Shown piece after piece: positions 25,006-32,267 of a DNA stretch of 64,000 nt. The first letter of the stretch is position 1; every line of letters starts with the position of its first letter. Source of the DNA: an uncultured Verrucomicrobiae bacterium (GTDB taxonomy: Bacteria; Verrucomicrobiota; Verrucomicrobiia; Limisphaerales; UBA1096); NCBI GenBank assembly GCA_937770485.1, contig CALJHX010000030.1, positions 1-64,000 on the forward strand, in the 5' to 3' direction. The translations under genes were made by a program, and so were the position numbers. The notes beneath the pieces were generated by a model. The model was not told where the DNA came from, made no database searches, and saw nothing but the letters and a program-made list of their open reading frames with translations.

Positions 25006-26538
25006 TCAGTTTTTCAGAAACGCCGCCGGAGCTGGCATTGTCGACTCCGGCTTGAACAAGACCAGCCTCCGATCCACTGAATCGAGTTGGCTCACGGCCT
25101 CATCGACCATCGACGCGAGCCTTGGCCGCGCCTGGCCACGACGCGGCTTGAACGACTCGATCCGCTGCCGAATCGCGACATAACTATGCAGAATGCGCCC
25201 GTACTCGTTGACGAACGGCAGTAGTTGCCGCGGCATCTTAATCCGCGCGATCAGCAGTTGGTTGATCTTCATCTCAAGCGTTTGTTTCTGCACCGCGAAG
25301 TCCCAGCCGCGAATCGCCTGCTGCAGCGTGACCTCCGCCTCGAGCGGCGAGTCGGCATCGTTCAAGCGTACTTCGGCCGGCAGTTTCAACAGGTTTTCAA
25401 GCTTCTCAACCGCCTCGCTCAACGTCCAGTTTTGGTATTGGCTTTGACCTGTCAATTGCACGATCGTCACCGCCCACCACTTTTCTACCCCCAGCATATC
25501 GGTGAAAAAGTCGCTGTACACTTTCAAAAAGCTGGTCTGCCAATTCATGTTGTCCGGCAGTTGTCGGATCATGTTTTGCAGGCGCACACCACCGGCCCGC
25601 ACCGCCAGCAAACGATCCACCAACAGGTGCGAACAGGCCTGAAAATCCCTCCAGTTTTCGCCGCGCAAATGGGCCGGCGACGGCATCGCAATCTCGCTGA
25701 AGTCAAACGCGCGCCGGCCGCGCAACCGCGCCCGCACACCGGCCAGCGAGTCGTGTCGGCGCAAATTTTTGACGACCTCCTCCATCGCCATTTCATTCCC
25801 GCCCTGTTCCGGTTGACTCAGAACGAGCACTAAGTCCGGCTGAGCCAACAAGACCTGCGTGAAGCCGACCGTCATCCAGAGGGGGATCTCCGTGTCGCGC
25901 AACTGCGGCTTCCGGTTGGCGAAGTCCAGTAGCGTCACCTGCACCAGTGCCCGGACGAGTTTGTCCGACTCAATCTCGCTCGGCAACGTCAACTCGTACG
26001 TGTAACCGTTGATGTGCCGATCCGTCACCACCGGCACTATCGCCCGGTGCGACATTGCTGGGTTGAGGCGCATCATTAATTTGCTACCCAGCATCGCTGG
26101 CAAACCCAGTTGGCGAAGTAGCGCATTGCGAACCCGCCCGGCCGTCACGACCACGTGATCCGGGGCGATCAAAATAGTGTCGGCGTTGGCATCGAGAATA
26201 CTCCCGCGACGCTTCGGCGAGATCGGCCCGTAAGCCATGACCTGCCCCGACAAACTGCGGGCCGTCTTGTACCCTGCTCGCGATTTGAGGAGGCGATTGA
26301 GGTCCACCGGCAACCGCTCCGGCGCCCCCTTGCCCGGCGGCTTGGGCTGAACCGTCCGCGGCGGCAACACCGGCTTGGGCGGCTTGGGCGACTCAGCGCC
26401 TGGCTGCAGCTTGGGCACGATCGACTCCACTTTGCCAAGCGCAGCCGTGATCCCGGCCAAAGCTAAAACAACTGTCAGCACCCAAGCACGGCGACCCGGC
26501 CGGGGCATACAAACGATCCTGTCTAAAGGCAAATCCAT
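25006..26538 (-). CDS. Conserved secreted protein, possibly a degenerate peptidase-MA-like fold
   Basis: 510 residues with a signal peptide or anchor (AWVLTVVLALAGITAALG), a Pro/Lys-rich linker and an alpha/beta body. The order TLLDFANRK, then EIPLWMTVGFTQVLLAQ near residue 220 resembles the downstream WLxEGxA segment of gluzincin peptidases, but no HExxH precedes it and Glu is replaced (MTVGF), so catalysis is unlikely. C-terminal helices are Arg/Lys-rich. I know no assigned function. It ends 5 bases before nth and may share its transcript. A 6-bp perfect hairpin (26617-26631) lies in its upstream region. Confidence 0.7.
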   Translation of the reverse strand: MDLPLDRIVCMPRPGRRAWVLTVVLALAGITAALGKVESIVPKLQPGAESPKPPKPVLPPRTVQPKPPGKGAPERLPVDLNRLLKSRAGYKTARSLSGQVMAYGPISPKRRGSILDANADTILIAPDHVVVTAGRVRNALLRQLGLPAMLGSKLMMRLNPAMSHRAIVPVVTDRHINGYTYELTLPSEIESDKLVRALVQVTLLDFANRKPQLRDTEIPLWMTVGFTQVLLAQPDLVLVLSQPEQGGNEMAMEEVVKNLRRHDSLAGVRARLRGRRAFDFSEIAMPSPAHLRGENWRDFQACSHLLVDRLLAVRAGGVRLQNMIRQLPDNMNWQTSFLKVYSDFFTDMLGVEKWWAVTIVQLTGQSQYQNWTLSEAVEKLENLLKLPAEVRLNDADSPLEAEVTLQQAIRGWDFAVQKQTLEMKINQLLIARIKMPRQLLPFVNEYGRILHSYVAIRQRIESFKPRRGQARPRLASMVDEAVSQLDSVDRRLVLFKPESTMPAPAAFLKN

Positions 26539-26774
26539 CCAGCGCGGACAGTGTGGCCATTTTCACGAACGGCTAAAAGCCCGCATTTCAGCACCGAAGG
26601 GTTGGCTTAAGCGGATGCACTCTTTGAGTGCGATTCTTTGCACCGCTTTCGACGGCGTTGCATAATCCGAATCCTGTCACAAAGCGGTAGGGACGGCCGC
26701 ACTCCAAGACAGTGTCGAGATATTTGATCCCCAAAAAAACACATCATGCTGCAATTGCCATTTAAAAATACTGG

Positions 26775-27107
26775 TTACTTGCTGGGAGTCGGTTTGCTTT
26801 TGTCCTTGGTTGACTTGGGCTTGTCGGTTTTCGCTTTGTTGTCGCTCTTGGTTGAGGATTTCTTCGACTCGGATTCCTTCTTGGCGCCGGCCTTGTAGCT
26901 TTCGCTGCGGTAATCGGTCTCGTAGAAACCGCTGCCCTTGAAGATAATCCCAGCTCCGGTGCCGATGGCGCGGCGCACGTTGCCCTTGGCCCAGCGTTTT
27001 TTTGGGCAAGCCTCTTTCGGGCAGGTCTCCAGCGCATCGACCTTGATGGATTGAAACAACTCAAACTCGTGGTCGCACTTTTCGCAAACGTACTCGTAGG
27101 TCGGCAT
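26775..27107 (-). CDS. FmdB-family zinc ribbon protein
   Basis: 110 residues beginning MPTYEYVCEKCDHEFELFQS, the diagnostic FmdB-type start with the first CxxC of a zinc ribbon. The second pair occurs in ETCPKEACPKK with extra spacing. The middle reads GTGAGIIFKGSGFYETDYRS, also typical of this family. The C-terminal third is a Lys/Ser/Asp-rich tail likely disordered. The function of FmdB proteins is unclear; they have been linked to regulation of amidase or formamidase genes. The start at 27105-27107 is set by the family N-terminus, not by the longer open frame. Confidence 0.9.
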   Translation of the reverse strand: MPTYEYVCEKCDHEFELFQSIKVDALETCPKEACPKKRWAKGNVRRAIGTGAGIIFKGSGFYETDYRSESYKAGAKKESESKKSSTKSDNKAKTDKPKSTKDKSKPTPSK

Positions 27108-27230
27108 AAATATTCGATTCCAAAAAACCGCCGCGAGTAACGGCAATCGACCCCCAAAAGTCAAGACTCCGGCCGCGCGAACGGTATTTCCCGCTTGGCT
27201 TGGGGCGACGGGGTTGGTTCCCTCCCCTTC

Positions 27231-27992
27231 ATGGCCAAGGTCACGCTCGCGAAAATCGTCGCTCAATGCAATCGAACCCTCAAGCCGGAGTCGTTCGAGG
27301 ACTGGCCCGGCGCGGTGAACGGCTTGCAGGTGCAGAATCGCGGCAGCGTGTCGCGGATCGCCGCCGCCGTCGATGCCACGCCGGCCACGATCCGCAAAGC
27401 CATCGTAGCCGGGGTTGACTTGTTGATCGTCCATCACGGGCTGTTCTGGGGCGTGACACATCCGTGGACCGGCAATCGCTACAAGCTATTGCGGCTGCTG
27501 CTCGACAACAACATCGCGGTTTACAGTTCGCACCTGCCGCTGGACGCGCATCCTCGGCTCGGCAACAACGCCCAGCTTTGCAAGGCGCTTGGCATCAAGT
27601 CGCCCCAGCCGTTTTTCACCGAGCGAGGCCAAGCGATCGGCCTGCGCGGCATGCTCGACTTGACGCGGGCGCAGTTGGCCAAGCGATTGGCCAAGGCCAC
27701 CGGCACGGAGCCGACGGTGATGCCGGGCGGCGCGGCGCGTTGCCGTAAAATCGGCGTCGTCACCGGCGGCGCTGGTGCGGAAATGAAAACAGCAGCCGAC
27801 GAGGGCGTGGACACATTCATCACTGGTGAAGGCCCGCACTGGACGTTCGCGATGGCCGAGGATCTTGGGCTAAATGTGTTTTACGGCGGCCACTACGCGA
27901 CGGAGACGTTCGGCGTGAAGGCGCTCAGCGGGAGTTTGTCGAAAAAGTTCAAGCTGCCGTGGACGTTCATCGATCATCCAACCGGCCTGTGA
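27231..27992 (+). CDS. NIF3-like dinuclear metal centre protein
   Basis: 253 residues (GTP cyclohydrolase I type 2/NIF3 family). Metal-site blocks: VDLLIVHHGLFW, AVYSSHLPLDAHP, and near the C-terminus GGHYATETFGVKAL. FITGEGPHWTFAMAEDLGL is the usual active-site region. NIF3 proteins bind two metal ions; their cellular role is not settled. ATG 27231 gives the normal start (MAKVTLAKIV). Divergent from the FmdB gene and followed by a small secreted protein gene. Confidence 0.93.
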   Translation: MAKVTLAKIVAQCNRTLKPESFEDWPGAVNGLQVQNRGSVSRIAAAVDATPATIRKAIVAGVDLLIVHHGLFWGVTHPWTGNRYKLLRLLLDNNIAVYSSHLPLDAHPRLGNNAQLCKALGIKSPQPFFTERGQAIGLRGMLDLTRAQLAKRLAKATGTEPTVMPGGAARCRKIGVVTGGAGAEMKTAADEGVDTFITGEGPHWTFAMAEDLGLNVFYGGHYATETFGVKALSGSLSKKFKLPWTFIDHPTGL

Positions 27993-28036
27993 CGCTGGAG
28001 ATTGCCAGCGCTCGGTTTTCAAAATAGGCTCGCCGC

Positions 28037-28531
28037 GTGAACCGCATTTCACAACTCACCGCCGTCCTCTTGTTACTCGGTGTTTTATCGACGACTGATG
28101 CCGCGCGGCCCGGCAAAATCAGCAAGGTGCTGCCGCATTGGCTCGACCTGCAGGGCCGCCACACGCTCTCCCCCAGCCTGCTCGAGCGCGACGCCTACCA
28201 AGCCAAGCTCCGTGCCGATCGCACTCTTTGCTCCGGCATTCGGTTTGACGTCAAGTGGGCCAAGAACACGAGCGGCACCGTGAAGCTGCAACTCGAGTTA
28301 CGTGTCACCGGCGAAGCTAAGCCGATCGTTCGCGAGCTGGCCGTCAAGCCAAGCCGGCGCGGCGGCTGGGATGCGGTCACGCTGGACGGCGACGCATTCA
28401 GGGCCATGGGGGAAATCGTTGCTTGGCAGGTGCTCCTTCTCGACGGCGACTTCGAACTGGCCGAGCGCCGGTCGTTTCTGTGGATAGAATCCAAGCCGGC
28501 GAGCGACGCCGATAAACCGGCTGCCGATTGA
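28037..28531 (+). CDS. Secreted hypothetical protein
   Basis: 164 residues with a signal peptide (ISQLTAVLLLLGVLSTTDAA) and a beta-rich body (GIRFDVKWAKNTSGTVKLQL, ELRVTGEAKPIVRELAV, AWQVLLLDGDFELAERRS). It starts at GTG 28037. No family is recognised; strand pattern suggests an immunoglobulin-like or beta-sandwich fold. It lies between NIF3 and parB on the same strand. Confidence 0.7.
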   Translation: MNRISQLTAVLLLLGVLSTTDAARPGKISKVLPHWLDLQGRHTLSPSLLERDAYQAKLRADRTLCSGIRFDVKWAKNTSGTVKLQLELRVTGEAKPIVRELAVKPSRRGGWDAVTLDGDAFRAMGEIVAWQVLLLDGDFELAERRSFLWIESKPASDADKPAAD

Positions 28532-28562
28532 CAACCTCCCCCCCCTCCCCCACTCTTTCGCC

Positions 28563-29480
28563 ATGGCAAAAACCGGTTTAGGCCGAGGCTTGAGTTCCCT
28601 GCTGGGTGCCCGCGCGCCGGCTGACAAGAAAACCAAAGGCGAAAAAAACCCGGCGAGCACGCCACCCGCCGCAACCGCCGAGCAGCCCAACGAGGTGCCG
28701 ATCGGCGAGATTCTACCGGGCGCAATGCAGCCGCGAAACGGGTTCGACGACGACTCGCTGAACGAGTTGGCCGAGTCGATTCGCGAGAATGGCATCATGC
28801 AACCGCTGGTCGTGCGGCCGCGCGAGGGCGGCTACGAGTTGATCGCCGGGGAGCGCCGCTGGCGTGCCGCTCAGATAGCCGGCCTGGGCAGGGTGCCGAT
28901 CGTTATCCGCGACGTGGACGACCGGACGGCGCTCGAGCTGGCGCTCGTCGAGAATCTCCAGCGCGAAAACCTCGACCCGATCGAGGAGGCCAAGGGCTAC
29001 GCGCAGTTGGTCGATCAGTTCGACCTCACGCAGGAGGAGATCGCCGCCAAGGTCGGCAAAAATCGGGCCACGGTGGCCAACGCTCTGCGACTCATCAAGC
29101 TGCCAGCCGAGGTTCAGACGTACGTGCGCGACGGCCTGCTCTCGAGCGGCCACGCCAAGGTGATCCTTGGGTTGAAACACGCCAAAGACCAGATCGCCGC
29201 AGCCAAGCGCGTGATCAAAAAGGAGTTGAGCGTGCGGCAGACGGAGGAACTACTCGGCGCGCTTGGCCAAGCGACCCCGGGGAAAACCAGACGCGGTGGA
29301 GCCGGCAAAGAAGCGGCCACCGAGGCGCATATTCTGAACCTCGAGGGCAAGTTGAGGGAACGGCTCGGCACGAAGGTGGCGTTACGCTACCGGAAAGGCA
29401 AAGGGTCGGTTGACATCAAGTTTTTCAACGACGAGGATTTGCAACGAATCCTCGAAACTCTCGGTATAAAGGCCGACTGA
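28563..29480 (+). CDS. parB: Chromosome partitioning protein ParB
   Basis: 305 residues. The N-terminus TGLGRGLSSLLG is typical of ParB. The CTPase/ParB domain has MQPLVVRPREGGYELIAGERRWRAAQIAGL split across its motifs, with GERRWRA as the conserved box. The helix-turn-helix region is LTQEEIAAKVGKNRATVANA and the C-terminus is a dimerisation domain. ParB loads at parS and slides as a CTP clamp. No parA gene and no parS-like TGTTTCACGTGAAACA was noticed in this window. A CTTGGCCAAG palindrome (29262-29271) is coded inside, again giving LGQAT as in cysS. Confidence 0.95.
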   Translation: MAKTGLGRGLSSLLGARAPADKKTKGEKNPASTPPAATAEQPNEVPIGEILPGAMQPRNGFDDDSLNELAESIRENGIMQPLVVRPREGGYELIAGERRWRAAQIAGLGRVPIVIRDVDDRTALELALVENLQRENLDPIEEAKGYAQLVDQFDLTQEEIAAKVGKNRATVANALRLIKLPAEVQTYVRDGLLSSGHAKVILGLKHAKDQIAAAKRVIKKELSVRQTEELLGALGQATPGKTRRGGAGKEAATEAHILNLEGKLRERLGTKVALRYRKGKGSVDIKFFNDEDLQRILETLGIKAD

Positions 29481-29491
29481 TTTTTAGATTA

Positions 29492-30058
29492 ATGCTTTTG
29501 GATATCGTTAAATATGGTGACCCAGTGCTCCGGCAGAAGGGCGAGCGCGTGGGGGAAATCACGCCGAAAATCAAACAACTCATAGACGACATGGTCGAGA
29601 CGATGCACGAGGCGCACGGTATCGGCTTGGCCGCGCAACAGATCGGCAAGGCATTGCAGTTGACCATGGTGGACGTGACCGATGTGGAGGATCGGCCGTC
29701 GCGCATGAGCATCGACGGCGAGGCCGTCAAGCCGGAGGATTACATGCCGCTCATCCTGCTCAACCCTGAATGGACAGCAGTCGGCGACAATAAAGAGGAA
29801 GGCCCGGAAGGTTGCCTGAGTTTCCCGGAAGTGTACGGCGAGATTGAGAGGCCCGAGGAAATCGACGTAAAGGCGGTGGACGAAAACGGCGAAGCTGTGG
29901 CGTTCCGCTGCGGAGGCCTGCTCGCGCGCGCCATCCAGCACGAGTGGGATCACCTGCAGGGCATCCTGTTCATCGACCGGATGGATGCCTTCGTCCGCAC
30001 CGAGCTCAAGCCAGAAGTTGACGCCATTCAGGTTGAAACCAGGAAGGGGCTGGGATAA
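29492..30058 (+). CDS. def: Peptide deformylase
   Basis: 188 residues, iron/zinc hydrolase removing formyl groups from new proteins. All three motifs are present: GIGLAAQQIG, EGCLSFPEV with the metal Cys, and QHEWDHLQGILF with the HEwDH metal-binding helix. It starts 11 bases after the parB stop and is probably cotranscribed. Confidence 0.97.
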   Translation: MLLDIVKYGDPVLRQKGERVGEITPKIKQLIDDMVETMHEAHGIGLAAQQIGKALQLTMVDVTDVEDRPSRMSIDGEAVKPEDYMPLILLNPEWTAVGDNKEEGPEGCLSFPEVYGEIERPEEIDVKAVDENGEAVAFRCGGLLARAIQHEWDHLQGILFIDRMDAFVRTELKPEVDAIQVETRKGLG

Positions 30059-30076
30059 TCAATACTAAGGGGTGTT

Positions 30077-31114
30077 CTACCGCATAAGCCGAACACTTTG
30101 AAGTAACTTCAGGCTTCGCTGATATTTGGCATTTGCCATCCGACTGGCCTGCTCCGCTGCATCCAGTTCGCCTCCAGCGTTATTGCGTTGCTCGAAAGTC
30201 AATGGACTGCCCGGTTTCTTGGCTTGATCCACCATTACTCTCGCGGCCTCAAGTCGTTTCTTCTGGCGTAACATTATACCCCTTGTTATTTGAAGCACCT
30301 CGCCAAACTCCTTTTCAGCAACATCAAGTCGCCCCTGTTCTTGGTAGGCTTGGCCGAGGTTTTGACGGGCATCTATGTAGCTAGGCTCCAGCCGAACCGC
30401 CTTGGCGAAGTAAAGCGCCGCCTTGTTCACGTTGCCCTTCATCCCGTAAACCGTCCCGAGGTTGTTGTGAGTTTTCGGGTTCCCGGGAAAAACCTTGATA
30501 GACGACTCAAGATGAGCAATCGCCTCATCATACTTTTTTTGATCCTTGCGGATATTGCCGAGGTTGTTGAGCGCCTCCGCGTATTGCGGAGTCAACTCCA
30601 GCGCCCGCTCGTACTCTGCAGCGGCCTTGGCCAGTTCGCCCTTGGCCTTGTAGGCGATGCCCATGTTGAAAAACACCTCCGAGTCCTCCCCGTCCTCGGC
30701 AAACTCCAGCGCCTCTTTGTACCTGGCCAACGCGGCATCTGGCCGCCCAGCGCTGATCAACGCGTTGCCCTCGTGCATCAACGCCACCACCTTGTCGGGA
30801 TCACCCAGCGATTTGCCGCCATCGTCCTCCAACTTAATCGCGTTTAGCTTCGCCAAAATATCGTCGACCGACTCTTCTACGACCACACCTCCGGTGGCCA
30901 GCGGCGCGGTATCGAGCGACAATGGATCGCTCGCTGTAACCGGCTCCAATGCTGGCTCAGTTGCGACAGGCACCGGAGTCTCCATCACCTCGACCGCCGG
31001 CTTCGCCGGGCCCGGAGCTTGGCGTGGGTCGGGCGACTGCTCCGAACCACACCCCGCAAAAAGAGCGACCAACGCAATGCAAGCTATAGTCTTCCTTTTT
31101 TTCGAGATACACAC
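30077..31114 (-). CDS. TPR-repeat lipoprotein
   Basis: About 345 residues. The leader KKRKTIACIALVALFAGC ends in lipobox FAGC. A Pro/Val/Glu linker follows and then five or six TPR units: ALISAGRPDAALARYKEALE, VFFNMGIAYKAKGELAKAAA, ALNNLGNIRKDQKKYDEAIA, THNNLGTVYGMKGNVNKAAL and ARQNLGQAYQEQGRLDVAEK. The C-terminal helices are Gln/Arg-rich. Probably a surface or periplasmic scaffold. GTG 31112-31114 is preferred to a TTG 12 codons upstream because it starts close to the signal sequence. Confidence 0.85.
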   Translation of the reverse strand: MCISKKRKTIACIALVALFAGCGSEQSPDPRQAPGPAKPAVEVMETPVPVATEPALEPVTASDPLSLDTAPLATGGVVVEESVDDILAKLNAIKLEDDGGKSLGDPDKVVALMHEGNALISAGRPDAALARYKEALEFAEDGEDSEVFFNMGIAYKAKGELAKAAAEYERALELTPQYAEALNNLGNIRKDQKKYDEAIAHLESSIKVFPGNPKTHNNLGTVYGMKGNVNKAALYFAKAVRLEPSYIDARQNLGQAYQEQGRLDVAEKEFGEVLQITRGIMLRQKKRLEAARVMVDQAKKPGSPLTFEQRNNAGGELDAAEQASRMANAKYQRSLKLLQSVRLMR

Positions 31115-31150
31115 CGGCTGAAAACCTACCAGACTCCGGCCAAGTCGCAA

Positions 31151-31565
31151 CGTTTATCCTTTAACTAAATCCCATTAATTTAGCCAACAGGTAACCCATC
31201 TGCGCACTCAACACGTTCGTTTTGAGGAGATAAAAAAACTGTTCACCGAGCCTTGAGGTCCCTCTACAAAGGCTGCTGAACTCAAAAAACAATTCATCTA
31301 CTGGACCAAATATACTGCAAATTATGACTTAGCTGCTCTCTTGGAAAAGCAGGGGGGAACTCGATAATTGCCAAATGAATTACTACAAAACTTTGATTGA
31401 ACAACACTCTGTCTGATCGTATTTTCGCTTTGTGAGATTCAAGGAACGGGAGAGCACCAACCAAAGTACGGCGGTGCCAAAAGAGTACCACGACCGCCTT
31501 GCTAGACATCTTACTCCTAAGAATTTTGTGTACGAACTTAGGATGTCCATCTTGGCGGTTAAACT
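31151..31565. other. Intergenic stretch without a recognised gene
   Basis: A weak open frame on the plus strand near 31435-31570 (YHDRLARHLTPKNFVYEL, ending in LAVKLCL) has no start codon, and one on the minus strand (31294-31509) has no family features. Neither is supported. The stretch marks the change from GC-rich core genes to the AT-richer CoxII-like/SCO group. Confidence 0.35.
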
Positions 31566-32144
31566 ATGCTTGTAAGTAGCGCGAATTGTATGCGTACCCC
31601 AATTGCGACTCTTTTGTATATTGGCTTCATAATCACGCTCATCGTATTTTGCGTGGCGCTTCTCTACTTCAGGTCATTTGACTTTTACTTTGGCACTGCC
31701 AAAAATTCCAGTGTACCGATGGCAATGGGTAACAGACATCTTCTATCTGCTCCTGTCGTAATTGAGGCCAGAGGTAAGCGTTTTGAGTGGTCTTTTCGCT
31801 ATCCGGGACGCGATGGCGAACTGGGCACAGCGGATGACTTTCGCTCTCATAAGGAATTGCACCTGCCGCTGGAAACGGACGTTGTGCTCAAATTGGAAAG
31901 TGACGATTTCATCTACATAATGTCTAATCCCGAATTAGGATTGAAACAAATCGCCGTGCCGGAGCTCACCCACACCTTGAAATTTTACACAGCAAGGATT
32001 GGACCGTTTGAACTGCTGGCAGATCCATTGTGCGGCTGGCGACCGTTGCACGATGATTTGATGGGCCGTGTTATTATTCACTCGGTAACAGATTTCAACG
32101 ACTGGTTCAAAAAAATGGTTGCAGGACCAATTACAAATCAATAA
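31566..32144 (+). CDS. CoxII-like cupredoxin domain protein lacking most CuA ligands
   Basis: 192 residues (or 184 from ATG 31590): one membrane helix (PIATLLYIGFIITLIVFCVA) then a CoxII-type domain recognised by RFEWSFRYPGRDGELGTADD, ELHLPLETDVVLKLES and MGRVIIHSV. CuA ligands are mostly gone. The DVIHSF-type site reads DFIYIM (His to Tyr). The CAELCGxGHxxM site reads LADPLCGWRPLHDDLM near residues 151-167, with the first Cys replaced by Ala and the Cys-His spacing stretched; one Cys, one His and one Met remain. A binuclear CuA centre seems impossible, though a mononuclear site could form. It is followed by an SCO-domain gene, so copper may still be involved. Confidence 0.8.
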   Translation: MLVSSANCMRTPIATLLYIGFIITLIVFCVALLYFRSFDFYFGTAKNSSVPMAMGNRHLLSAPVVIEARGKRFEWSFRYPGRDGELGTADDFRSHKELHLPLETDVVLKLESDDFIYIMSNPELGLKQIAVPELTHTLKFYTARIGPFELLADPLCGWRPLHDDLMGRVIIHSVTDFNDWFKKMVAGPITNQ

Positions 32145-32176
32145 TATTACTAATATGCGCTGCGAAATAGAACCGA

Positions 32177-32209
32177 CCCCGTGCGGCTTCGCACTCTTAA
32201 CTGACGGGG
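32177..32209 (+). other. Nested hairpin before the SCO-propeller gene
   Basis: Outer arms CCCCGT (32177-32182) and ACGGGG (32204-32209) enclose an inner GTGCG/CGCAC hairpin; a run of G follows. About 60 bases before the ATG at 32268, it could be a leader structure or the end of the CoxII-like transcript. Confidence 0.35.
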
Positions 32210-32267
32210 GGGCTTAGCCGTTGATATAACGTTTATTCCCACAAACCCTTACTTGTAATTATATATA

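Noticed and set aside
28037-29480. A parS site near parB
   Set aside because: No sequence close to TGTTTCACGTGAAACA was found by eye; the many CTTGGCCAAG copies are too widespread to be parS.
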